Below, piece by piece: positions 27,511 to 35,096 of a stretch of DNA of 64,000 nucleotides. The notes under the pieces are model-generated. The model was not told the DNA's origin. It worked only from the letters and a program-made list of their open reading frames with translations, and did not search any database. This DNA is from Alcaligenaceae bacterium. Lineage in GTDB: Bacteria > Pseudomonadota > Gammaproteobacteria > Burkholderiales > Burkholderiaceae_B. How positions within the stretch are numbered: position 1 is the stretch's first letter; each line of letters starts with the position of its first letter. The position numbers and the translations under genes were made by a program. The DNA lies in the NCBI GenBank assembly GCA_013416445.1, contig JACCER010000009.1, positions 62,001 to 126,000 of the forward strand, given 5' to 3'.

Positions 27511-27543
27511 GGTCGGATTAGTGCTGCAGGCGCGTAATCTGAC
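27511..27543. repeat. Short palindromic repeat, copy 4 (upstream of STAS pseudogene)
   Basis: GGTCGGATTAG at one end and CGCGTAATCTGAC at the other form the inverted repeat. A degenerate partner sits at the same distance upstream of the intact STAS gene (32385-32408), so this repeat belongs to the duplicated block. Confidence 0.75.
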
Positions 27544-27583
27544 GCTTATTACACCAGAAGAAACAGCTTATAAAGCTCAGGAT

Positions 27584-27911
27584 GTTTCTTGAAGGGCTCG
27601 TAGAATATGATCCAGATATTAATTGATTCTGCTTCATTAATGCATTTTTTTGCGGTAATTTTATGAGTCTTCCCAGCGAGAAAATCGGCGATGTGCCGAT
27701 TGTCTCAAGCGCTCGCTAAATCAATAGCGCCAATGCGGCGCAGCTTGAGTCCAAGCTTCTGGCTTTGGTCGCGCAAGGTGAGTATCAGTGGGTGCTGGAT
27801 ATGAGCCGTCTCGGTTATAGGTCCAGTGAGAGGCTGTACGTGGTGATGTTGCTGGCCAGGCGCCTGAAGCAAAGTGCAGGGCGCCTGGTGTTGTGCGGCT
27901 TGCAACCGCAC
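27584..27911 (+). repeat. Direct repeat, left copy (STAS promoter region plus truncated gene)
   Basis: About 330 bases are clearly similar to 32448-32776. This covers some 80 upstream bases (GTTTCTTGAAG...CGGTAATTTTATGAGTCTT) and about 83 codons. The match stops abruptly near 27911, where the TRAP block begins. Confidence 0.85.
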
Positions 27912-27920
27912 AGGAGCTAA
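27663..27920 (+). pseudogene. Decayed STAS anti-anti-sigma gene (duplicate of 32529-32861)
   Basis: Reading from ATG 27663 gives MSLPSEKIGDVPIVSSAR and then TAA at 27717-27719, where the intact copy has a glutamine codon. The same frame continues past the stop as INSANAAQLESKLLALV and GEYQWVLDM, nearly identical to the intact STAS protein. The phospho-acceptor region has degenerated (YRSSERLY here, YISSAGLR in the intact gene). The frame ends at TAA 27918-27920, and the last roughly 27 codons of the family are missing. The gene is therefore inactivated by a nonsense mutation, active-site changes and a 3' truncation. Confidence 0.9.
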
Positions 27921-27941
27921 TGGTTGCAATGTAATCTGCTA

Positions 27942-29858
27942 TTAAGTCGCTAGCTTTGCCATAAATTTTCTGCTTAAAAGATAAGCTATGGCTACAGCCC
28001 CACCTACAAGGTTAAGAGTCAGGCCTGGTAAAATAAGCAAGAATCCAGCCGCAACAATAATCAATCTTTCGACGGCTGATAGGTTTTTGAAAAAATTACC
28101 CATTAATCCTGCCGACATAATAATTATTCCAATGGCTGTGGTAACGGTGCTGGTAACAATTGTGATCGTTTCCCCTTGCAATAACAGGCTCTCTGAGTTG
28201 ATAAAAATATAAGGAATGATAAATGCCGGGAATCCTATCATTACAGCTATTTTCGAGGTTTTAAGCCAGTCTCCCTGTGATATGCCGCAAGCAACAAAAA
28301 CAGCAACACATACAGGCGGTGTTATTGCTGATATAACTGCAAAATAAAATAAAAACATATGCGAGGCCAAAGGATCATAACCTAGCTGTACAAGCGTTGA
28401 TGCAAGAGTGGAAGAAGCAAGCAGATAGGCTGCGGTTGTAGGCATGCCCATTCCCAAAATGATACATATAATCATTGCAAGGAATAAAGTGATGATGCCG
28501 GACTGATCTCCGATGCCTAATATCATGTCGGACAATTTAATGCCCAATCCGGTAATGCTTAACAAGCCTACAATAATTTGTGCTGCTCCAGCCAAGATGG
28601 CAATCAGTATCAGGCCTTTGCCTGCCTCAACAAACATGGATACCAAATTTAAAAATCTTGTTTTAAAAGAGGTTGATCGAAAGTCTTTGAAAATATAGAT
28701 GGCAATACAAGTAATTGTTGCGTAGAAACCTGCACGCGCTGCCGACCCGCCTCCGAACAGATATATAACCAAGACTGAAACGGGAATGATAGTGACCAGA
28801 ACATTGCCTAGAATAAAGGTATCTTTGATCGATGGGATCTCGGATTTTTCTAAAGGTTTATATCCTAAGGCAACACTTTTCCAATGCACGCTGAAAAATA
28901 CACTGACATAAAAAAGCAGTGCAGGAATCGTTGCCGCAATCACTATGTTTACATAGCTTACGCCCACAAACTCTGCCATCAGAAACGCACCAGCACCCAT
29001 TATTGGTGGTGCTAATTGCCCCCCCGTGGATGCCGTTGCTTCTACCGCGCCTGCAAAATTCTTATCGTAATTCAGTCTTTTCATCATGGGGATAGTAATA
29101 TTCCCCGTTACCGCTACGTTGGCCGGTGCTGATCCTGAAAGCATGGAAAAAAACGAACTCGCCAGAACGGCTACTTTTGCCGGACCGCCAGATGTTCTTC
29201 CGGCTATCAACAAGGATAAGTTCATCAGGAACCCGGATGCGCCGGATTTCATCAGAATTACACCGAATATGATGAAGATCGCAACTGTTGTCGAGGTCAC
29301 TGCGGTGGTTATTCCCCATAGGCCTTGAGTTCCCAGGTAAAGATGCTCGATCATGAAGTCGTAGCCAATACCTCTGTGTGACCATGCACCGGGGAAATAA
29401 GGCCCAAGCAAACCATATAAAATGGCCAGTGTGGCGAGCGCTGGAAAAATGATTCCCATAACCCGACGAGCAGCTTCCAGCAATAAAATAACAGTACCCC
29501 AACCCAGAATAATCTGTGTCATTGTTGAGGTGGCTGAAGAATTCATCACAAAATCATAATTTACAATAAGATAAATACAGCTTGTCGCTATAAATATCAT
29601 GAAAATGTAATCTAGCCAGCTTGGCTTGTCAGAAGAAAACCTGCTGATGGCAGGTTTATAGAAAAGAAACACCAATATCATGGCGCCCGACACGTGGATG
29701 CTTCGTTGAATGATGTTCTGGAAAGGGCCTGTAGCGGCAGTATAAAAATGAAAAGCGCTGTACAGCAGCGCTAATACCCCCAGCGCAATTAACGAGTTTC
29801 CTTGCAGATTGCGTTGCTGAGGGCTGAGCTCTTCTTTTATATCGAATTTGTTTGCCAT
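27942..29858 (-). CDS. TRAP transporter fused permease (4TM/12TM, TAXI-associated)
   Basis: 638 residues, almost wholly hydrophobic. The N-terminal part (to about 180) corresponds to the small DctQ-like subunit and the rest to the large DctM-like subunit, with the family motifs SGSAPANVAVTGNITIPMMKR, TASTGGQLAPPIMGAGAFLMAEFVG and GMGMPTTAAYLLASSTLA. It uses a sodium gradient to import an organic acid delivered by a TAXI-type binding protein. That partner gene lies directly upstream, separated by a strong terminator hairpin. The DNA is visibly more AT-rich than the neighbours, in line with acquisition. The stop lies about 20 bases from the dead STAS copy. Substrate unknown. Confidence 0.92.
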   Translation of the reverse strand: MANKFDIKEELSPQQRNLQGNSLIALGVLALLYSAFHFYTAATGPFQNIIQRSIHVSGAMILVFLFYKPAISRFSSDKPSWLDYIFMIFIATSCIYLIVNYDFVMNSSATSTMTQIILGWGTVILLLEAARRVMGIIFPALATLAILYGLLGPYFPGAWSHRGIGYDFMIEHLYLGTQGLWGITTAVTSTTVAIFIIFGVILMKSGASGFLMNLSLLIAGRTSGGPAKVAVLASSFFSMLSGSAPANVAVTGNITIPMMKRLNYDKNFAGAVEATASTGGQLAPPIMGAGAFLMAEFVGVSYVNIVIAATIPALLFYVSVFFSVHWKSVALGYKPLEKSEIPSIKDTFILGNVLVTIIPVSVLVIYLFGGGSAARAGFYATITCIAIYIFKDFRSTSFKTRFLNLVSMFVEAGKGLILIAILAGAAQIIVGLLSITGLGIKLSDMILGIGDQSGIITLFLAMIICIILGMGMPTTAAYLLASSTLASTLVQLGYDPLASHMFLFYFAVISAITPPVCVAVFVACGISQGDWLKTSKIAVMIGFPAFIIPYIFINSESLLLQGETITIVTSTVTTAIGIIIMSAGLMGNFFKNLSAVERLIIVAAGFLLILPGLTLNLVGGAVAIAYLLSRKFMAKLAT

Positions 29859-29898
29859 ATATAGCCATTTACCAAGGCAATATCAATTGCATGAGTGA

Positions 29899-29942
29899 TA
29901 AAAATGGATCAGGCTGATGTTTTGTTCTATCAGCCTGATCCA
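29899..29942 (-). terminator. Rho-independent terminator between TAXI and TRAP permease genes
   Basis: TGGATCAGGCTGAT (29905-29918) and its perfect 14-base reverse complement (29929-29942) form a hairpin with a 10-base loop, followed on the minus strand by ATTTTTATC. It lies between the binding protein and permease genes of one operon, so it probably lowers permease expression relative to the binding protein. Confidence 0.85.
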
Positions 29943-29959
29943 TCCACAACTGAAAGTAT

Positions 29960-30964
29960 CTAGTCTTTGTACTCAGAAGGAATAAGCTTTTTAGGCACGT
30001 CAACACCTGCTTCTTTCAGGTATTTGACTGTTCCGGCATGCAGTGGAATAGGTGAGTCCAAGGTCAAGGTCTTGAAGTCTAGCGCTTTTATGGATTTATA
30101 AGACTCTTCCTGATATTTCTTTTCTTCAAATGCGGCTTTAGTGATTTTATAGGCAGTATCTACAGACATTTTTGTGTTGGCAATATTACCTACTTGCTGC
30201 GCCAACGTAGTTACTGATTTTGTGTGCCAGTCATAAATTCCTGCTGGTATTACTGTGGTTCTTAACCATGGGTACGCAGCTTGAATTTTTGCCACTTCTT
30301 CATCGGTATAACCCAGCAGCTGAAGCTTTTTTGAAGTCTCCAAATCCATGATGGTTGCATCACCACTGGTCCCTACACCGGTTTTAGTCAAACCGATAAT
30401 GTCACCGTCTTTGATGGCGTTAACCGCATCTGACACATCGCCTGTATGTGCCACGACCGCTACCCCCAACAGTTTAAGAATCTCTGTTGTCTGGTTTTCT
30501 GTTGTGCTGCCTTTGATGCCCAGGTTGAATTTTTTCCCTTCCAGGCCTTGCATGCTCGTTACTCCGCTGTCTTTGGTGACTGCGTAGTAAACCGCGTTTT
30601 CTGTATACGTGAACAAGGTTCTTAAATCGGACTGTGCATTACCCGCCCATTTGCCCGTTCCCTCGTAGGCCTCGTAAGCGCCATCCATCACAGCCAGGCC
30701 GATGTCTATCTGTCCTTTTTGCAAACGTGTAATGTTATCGATGGTTGCTCCGGTTTCTATGATGGTCATGTTTATTTCCGGAGCCTGCTGTTTCACTGAT
30801 TTGATCAGGCCGGAATAATACGCATATAAACTTGAGCTGGTGTTCGTGGTTCCTACGGATAGTGAAACCATTGGTTTGGTATCTGGGCCGCTTTCTTGCC
30901 CACAACCTGCGGCGAGTGTTGTTGCAGATAAAAGTAGGGTGATTTTAAATATTTTCTTCAACAT
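29960..30964 (-). CDS. TAXI family TRAP transporter solute-binding lipoprotein
   Basis: 334 residues. The signal peptide ends in the lipobox LAAGC (Cys about residue 21), so the mature protein is membrane-anchored. The body matches TAXI binding proteins: SVGTTNTSSSLYAYYSGLIK, ITRLQKGQIDIGLAVMDGAYEAY, LFTYTENAVYYAVTKDSGV, and LEGKKFNLGIKGSTTE. It captures the substrate for the downstream permease. The gene is the first of a two-gene operon, with a 489-base intergenic region separating it from the divergent LysR gene that probably regulates it. Confidence 0.92.
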   Translation of the reverse strand: MLKKIFKITLLLSATTLAAGCGQESGPDTKPMVSLSVGTTNTSSSLYAYYSGLIKSVKQQAPEINMTIIETGATIDNITRLQKGQIDIGLAVMDGAYEAYEGTGKWAGNAQSDLRTLFTYTENAVYYAVTKDSGVTSMQGLEGKKFNLGIKGSTTENQTTEILKLLGVAVVAHTGDVSDAVNAIKDGDIIGLTKTGVGTSGDATIMDLETSKKLQLLGYTDEEVAKIQAAYPWLRTTVIPAGIYDWHTKSVTTLAQQVGNIANTKMSVDTAYKITKAAFEEKKYQEESYKSIKALDFKTLTLDSPIPLHAGTVKYLKEAGVDVPKKLIPSEYKD

Positions 30965-31453
30965 TAGCTGATATCTCCATGCTGTTTAAGTCATAAGTGT
31001 TTTGTAATCTGCACATTTTAATTGAATTGATTTTTCCAATGCGCGTTGCGTCAGCCAAAGCGCTCTGGCGAGCGTAGAGCTGGGTTTCGTAGCAAACAAT
31101 AGAAGAATTGGCTTTTCTTGTTCAGATTAACGACAAGAGGAAAGTAGGCCGGTCTATATGCTTGGGCGCCCGGTATCTAGTATCATCACCCAGAACCCTA
31201 GCACATATCAGGGCAGCCAGTGCCTTCGTAATATCCGTGCAGGCTTCCAAGAGTAAAGCTTCGCCTTGATTTCAGTAAAATACCGAAGCCAGATACGGTG
31301 CAAATTGATGGGCCTGACAGGTGCCAGCAAGGCGCTCATTGTCAGTCTGCCAGGCAGGGCACGTCAGGCTCCATAACAGGGCTGATGCATTCTAAAATGG
31401 TTGCCGGAAAAAGCTGAAATACATAATTTATATGGGGTGCATAAGAAAAATCT
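30965..31453. other. 489-base intergenic region between TAXI and LysR genes
   Basis: Divergent control region without a convincing gene. Its middle (about 31040-31390) is more GC-rich than the flanking TRAP and LysR genes. Short open frames occur there, for example one of about 43 residues on the minus strand beginning MSALLAPVRPIN; I could not assign any to a family. It may contain decayed sequence plus the promoters and LysR operator of the TRAP operon. Confidence 0.4.
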
Positions 31454-32371
31454 ATGTCAGATTATCTGGAAACTAAAACATTAAGAAATTTTATAGCCGT
31501 TGCAACGACGGGATCAATCAGCAAGGCTGCTGATGTATGCTTTGTATCGCAGCCTTCCCTGAGCCTCCAGATGCGAAATCTTGAAGAACTTCTCCAGGTA
31601 CAGCTATTTGAGCGTACCAGCAAAGGTGTTGTATTGACCAGATCAGGAGAAATGCTTTTACAATACGCCCCCAAAATTTTGTCTCAGATACAGGAAGCCA
31701 TCATTGAGGTTAAAGGCGCCAAGTTTATCCCGCAGGGCACCGTTGCGATTGGCATGCCATTATCCATAGCAAAATTTATTACCGCGCCTTTGATAGAGCA
31801 TTCCAAAAAACTATTCCCTTCTGTTTTTATAAAAATAATTGAAGTTGGCTCTGCATATGTGCCAGACATGCTGGTCAAGGGGGAAATAGATTTAGGCATT
31901 ACATTTAAGTTTGTCGAAGAAAAAGGCTTGGTTTCTGAAAAAATCATGAGAGAAAGACTGGGAATTCTGGTGAGTGACTCATTGGTTAAAACGCCAGGGT
32001 CTGGTATTGATTTCATCAAGGAAAACCCGTCATTGCCATATATTTTGCCGCCAAGAAACCACGGCCTTAGGGATGTAATCAGCGTTATTGAAGAGAAATA
32101 CGGTATTGATCTTAATGTGATAGCCGAGGTCAATACAGTTTCTTTATTAATCGATCTAAGCCTGAAAGGCATCTGCGCTACCATACTGTCCTACTCGTCA
32201 GTAGCAAACTTCAAGCACCAGGAAGGTGTCCATGTCATTGAAATCGATGATCCTGATATACAACGTAATGTCTATATGTGTACGTCATCAATAACAAAGA
32301 GTTCGTTGGCGGTTAATGCAATCAGAAAGTTGATCATGACCTTGACTCGCCAAGTAAATCCAGCAGCATGA
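31454..32371 (+). CDS. LysR-family transcriptional regulator
   Basis: 305 residues. The N-terminal winged helix-turn-helix is typical (LRNFIAVATTGSISKAADVCFVSQPSLS, LEELLQVQLFERTSKGVVLTRSGE), followed by an effector-binding domain of periplasmic-binding fold (about 90-300; GTVAIGMPLSIAKFI, GEIDLGITFKF). It is divergent from the TAXI-TRAP operon, and such an arrangement usually means it controls that operon in response to the transported compound. Codon use is AT-rich like the TRAP genes, so the three genes probably arrived together. Confidence 0.9.
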   Translation: MSDYLETKTLRNFIAVATTGSISKAADVCFVSQPSLSLQMRNLEELLQVQLFERTSKGVVLTRSGEMLLQYAPKILSQIQEAIIEVKGAKFIPQGTVAIGMPLSIAKFITAPLIEHSKKLFPSVFIKIIEVGSAYVPDMLVKGEIDLGITFKFVEEKGLVSEKIMRERLGILVSDSLVKTPGSGIDFIKENPSLPYILPPRNHGLRDVISVIEEKYGIDLNVIAEVNTVSLLIDLSLKGICATILSYSSVANFKHQEGVHVIEIDDPDIQRNVYMCTSSITKSSLAVNAIRKLIMTLTRQVNPAA

Positions 32372-32384
32372 TCTTGTGGGCTAG

Positions 32385-32408
32385 TGTCCGGCGCAGCGTA
32401 ACCCGACC
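32385..32408. repeat. Degenerate short palindromic repeat, copy 5 (upstream of intact STAS gene)
   Basis: GTGTCCGGCGCAGCGTAACC followed by CGAC keeps only one arm of the repeat. It lies about 40 bases before the conserved STAS upstream block, as copy 4 does before the pseudogene. Confidence 0.5.
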
Positions 32409-32447
32409 ACAGTTACATCAAAAGCAAGGTTTTGTAGAAAACACAGC

Positions 32448-32776
32448 GTTTCTTGAAGATTTCGTAGAGTATTATTCGGATATCAGTTGCTTATGCTCTA
32501 TTAATATGTTTTTTACGACGGTAATTTTATGAGTCTTTCTAGCGAAAAAATAGGTGATGTGCTGGTTGTTTCAACCGCTGGCCAAATCAATAGCGCCAAT
32601 GCGGCGCAACTCGAATCCGAGCTTTTGGCTTTGGTCGAGCAAGGCGAATATCAGTGGGTACTTGATATGAACCACCTCGACTACATCTCCAGTGCAGGCC
32701 TGCGCGTAGTGTTGTTGCTGGCCAAGCGCCTGAAGCAAAATGCGGGGCGCCTGGTGTTATGTAGTTTGCAGCCGCA
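32448..32776 (+). repeat. Direct repeat, right copy (STAS promoter region and gene)
   Basis: Counterpart of 27584-27911. The roughly 80 bases before the ATG are conserved, including TTTCTTGAAG, TCGTAGA, a CATTAAT/TATTAAT element and CGGTAATTTTATGAGTCTT. They probably hold the STAS promoter and leader. Confidence 0.85.
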
Positions 32777-32861
32777 TGTGCACGAGGTATTCGATATCAG
32801 TGGGTTCCTGGCCATACTGACCGTAGTCGACAGCCGTGCTGAAGCCTTAGCTTTCAAATAG
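32529..32861 (+). CDS. STAS-domain anti-anti-sigma factor (RsbV/BtrV-like)
   Basis: 110 residues making a single STAS domain: VLVVSTAGQINSANAAQLESE, YQWVLDMNHLDYISSAGLRVVLLLAKRL, and GFLAILTVVDSRAEAL. The serine in YISSAGLR is the expected phospho-acceptor. It should be phosphorylated by the RsbW-like kinase (25262-25711) and dephosphorylated by the SpoIIE phosphatase (19545-21620). The gene is now separated from those by the TRAP/LysR block, with a dead copy at the far side. Its last codons overlap the 3' end of the convergent pxpC gene by 15 bases. Confidence 0.9.
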   Translation: MSLSSEKIGDVLVVSTAGQINSANAAQLESELLALVEQGEYQWVLDMNHLDYISSAGLRVVLLLAKRLKQNAGRLVLCSLQPHVHEVFDISGFLAILTVVDSRAEALAFK

Positions 32862-33836
32862 ATCGCGCAAGGGCGTCAAGGTCAGGTACAGGCGCCCGAA
32901 TGCTTCTTCGCGCTGGCTGTCCAGTTGCTGTGCCTGTATCAGTGTTATTTCGGTAAAACGCAAGGCTTCGCCGGGCATGCTTTGTGCAATAACTGGCAGG
33001 TCAACAGTGGCAGCGTGGGCGATTTTGGCGTAGCCGCCCGTGGTTTGGCGGTCAGCCATCAAAATAATGGGGCTACCGTCCTGAGGCACCTGTATGCTGC
33101 CGAAACTGGTGGCTTCCGATAGTAATTGGGTGGTGCTGTTCAGCGACAGATGCGCGCCTTCAAGCCGATATCCCATGCGCTCTGATTGCGGGCTGATACG
33201 GTAGCTGCTGGAAAAAAAATCGGCAATCGACGCGTCAGTAAACATGGCGGTGTGTGCGCCGCGCATGACCCTGATGGCTGCCCTGGGTACGAAGCCCAGA
33301 ATCGCTGGCAAATATACCTTGATTTTCCAGAGTTCCTGTTCGAGTTCGTCGAGCTGGCTGCTGGCTAGCGGGCGGCGCAAATTGAGGATATCGCCTGGCT
33401 TGAGCGCCCTGCCGTGGAAACCGCCGAAGCCGCCGCGCAAATAGGTGCTGCGGCTGGACAGGACGGTAGGCAGTTCTATGCCGCCGTTCCAGGCGATATA
33501 GGCGCGCAGGCCGCTTACGCGAGGCCCAAAGGCCAGCGTATCGCCTTGGCGGACGATGATGGGGCGATTGTTGGGTATGGGTTTTTTATTCAGGCTGGGG
33601 CTCAGGTGGGCCCCGCTGATGGCGATACAGCCAGGTGAGTCAAACTGCAGCACAGGCCCGGTAAGGGTGACTTCCAGCGTCGCTTCGTCTTCGGTGTTGC
33701 CGACCAGCAGATTGGCCAGCCTGTGTGCGCGGCTGTCCATGGCGCCGCCTGCCGGGACGCCCAAATGTTGATAGCCGTGGCGGCCGAGGTCTTGGAAGCT
33801 GGATAGCAGGCCGGCTTTGATAACGGTGATGCTCAT
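32847..33836 (-). CDS. pxpC: 5-oxoprolinase/biotin-dependent carboxyltransferase family protein (PxpC/KipA)
   Basis: 329 residues. SSFQDLGRHGYQHLGVPAGGAMDS at the N-terminus, GPRVSGLRAYIAWNGGI and SERMGYRLEGAHL are typical of the KipA/PxpC/AHS2 family. Together with PxpB and PxpA it forms a 5-oxoprolinase that cleaves pyroglutamate to glutamate with ATP. The start overlaps the pxpB stop by four bases. PxpA (LamB/YcsF) is not present next to it. Confidence 0.9.
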   Translation of the reverse strand: MSITVIKAGLLSSFQDLGRHGYQHLGVPAGGAMDSRAHRLANLLVGNTEDEATLEVTLTGPVLQFDSPGCIAISGAHLSPSLNKKPIPNNRPIIVRQGDTLAFGPRVSGLRAYIAWNGGIELPTVLSSRSTYLRGGFGGFHGRALKPGDILNLRRPLASSQLDELEQELWKIKVYLPAILGFVPRAAIRVMRGAHTAMFTDASIADFFSSSYRISPQSERMGYRLEGAHLSLNSTTQLLSEATSFGSIQVPQDGSPIILMADRQTTGGYAKIAHAATVDLPVIAQSMPGEALRFTEITLIQAQQLDSQREEAFGRLYLTLTPLRDLFES

Positions 33837-34564
33837 GGATGTTCGCGCCGTGCGGCAAGGAATTCGGTGGGGCTGATGGGTACGAACCTGACGGTGTTGC
33901 CAGGCGCCAGCAGGGTTGCGGGTTCTTGGGCGGGATTGAACAGGGTGAGAGGGGTGGCGCCAATAATATGCCAGCCGCCAGGCGACAGGTTGGGGTAGAT
34001 CATGGTTTGCAGATTGGCAATGGCAACAGAACCGGCGGGGACGTCAGTGCGGGGTGTGCTGCGCCTGCCTATGGCGAGCCTGGGGTCGTGCATGCCTATG
34101 TAGGGTGCGCCGGGGGCGAAGCCAAGCATGAATACGTAGGCTGGATCCTGGCTGTGCAGGCGTATGACTTCTTCTTTGGGGATTTGGCAATGGCTGGCAA
34201 CGTGGGCCAGGTCGGGGCCGTAGACGCCGCCATAGCAGACGGGAATGTCGATTTGACGAGTGCTGGCGGGCGCCGAGCCGTGCTCGAAGGTTTTGCCCAG
34301 CACCTTGTCGATTTCATTAGCCAGGCTCCGGAAGCGTGTGCTGGAGCCAAACAGGCGCGGCTGGTAATGCAAGGCGACCGAGTTGAAGGCGGGAACGATG
34401 TCGCTGATGCCCCGTATGTTGGCAGCGCGCAAGGCCTGTGCTGCTGTTGCGCATTGGTGTCCGATGTTGATGTTGATTTGGTCGCCAAAAACCAGCAGCA
34501 TGCTGCGGTCACCCTGCGGGACGATTTTCCAGGGGTGGGAGCCGTGTAGTGTTGGGTCGGGCAT
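33833..34564 (-). CDS. pxpB: 5-oxoprolinase subunit PxpB (KipI family)
   Basis: 243 residues of the KipI/AHS1 family: GDRSMLLVFGD at the start, the VCYGGVYGPDLAHVASH segment, MLGFAPGAPYIGMHDPRLAIGRR and GGWHIIGATPLTLF near the end. It pairs with PxpC. In Bacillus the homologue KipI inhibits the sporulation kinase, but in proteobacteria the enzyme role is better supported. It is followed by pxpC in a coupled ATGA overlap and preceded by a VOC gene 14 bases away. Confidence 0.9.
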   Translation of the reverse strand: MPDPTLHGSHPWKIVPQGDRSMLLVFGDQININIGHQCATAAQALRAANIRGISDIVPAFNSVALHYQPRLFGSSTRFRSLANEIDKVLGKTFEHGSAPASTRQIDIPVCYGGVYGPDLAHVASHCQIPKEEVIRLHSQDPAYVFMLGFAPGAPYIGMHDPRLAIGRRSTPRTDVPAGSVAIANLQTMIYPNLSPGGWHIIGATPLTLFNPAQEPATLLAPGNTVRFVPISPTEFLAARREHP

Positions 34565-34578
34565 ACGTGGCGGCGGCT

Positions 34579-35010
34579 TTATTTGGCGAACAGAGATTCG
34601 ATGTTTTTGAAGGCTTTGAATTCCAGCGCGTTGCCGGAGGGATCAAGGAAGAACATCGTGGCTTGTTCGCCGACTTCGCCTTTGAAGCGGATGTAGGGTT
34701 CGATGACGAATTGGGTGCCGGCATCTTGCAGCTTTTTGGCAAGTGCTTCCCAGACGGGCATGTCGAGCACGGCGCCGAAGTGGCGCACCGGGACGTTGTG
34801 GTCATCGACATTATTGGTTTGCGTGCTGCCGCATTCGCCGGGTGACAAGTGGGTGACGATTTGGTGGCCAAAGAAGTTGAAGTCTACCCATTCGTTGGAT
34901 GAGCGGCCTTCGGGGCAGCCGAGCAGGTCGCCGTAGAAGGCGCGGGCTTCCGCCAAGTCGCGTACGGGGAATGCCAGATGAAATGGGGGAATAGTGTTTT
35001 GTGCAGGCAT
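34579..35010 (-). CDS. VOC-family (glyoxalase/bleomycin-resistance fold) protein
   Basis: 143 residues with paired beta-alpha-beta modules: [24 protein letters not shown] at the start and [20 protein letters not shown] at the end. Histidine and glutamate candidates for a metal site are visible in HLAFPV and ALEFK. Members include dioxygenases, glyoxalases and resistance proteins; the substrate cannot be told here. It stands at the position of pxpA before pxpBC but is unrelated to it. Upstream lies a palindromic repeat copy. Confidence 0.85.
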   Translation of the reverse strand: MPAQNTIPPFHLAFPVRDLAEARAFYGDLLGCPEGRSSNEWVDFNFFGHQIVTHLSPGECGSTQTNNVDDHNVPVRHFGAVLDMPVWEALAKKLQDAGTQFVIEPYIRFKGEVGEQATMFFLDPSGNALEFKAFKNIESLFAK

Positions 35011-35051
35011 GATGTACTCCGGTTTGTGTCTTATTTTAATGTCTTTTCGCG

Positions 35052-35084
35052 GGTCGGATTACGCGCTGTGCGCTAATCCGATCC
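35052..35084. repeat. Short palindromic repeat, copy 6
   Basis: GGTCGGATTACGCGCTGTGC continued by GCTAATCCGATCC is a near-perfect inverted repeat. It lies between phoR (3' end) and the VOC gene start. Confidence 0.8.
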
Positions 35085-35096
35085 ACGATCATCGAT

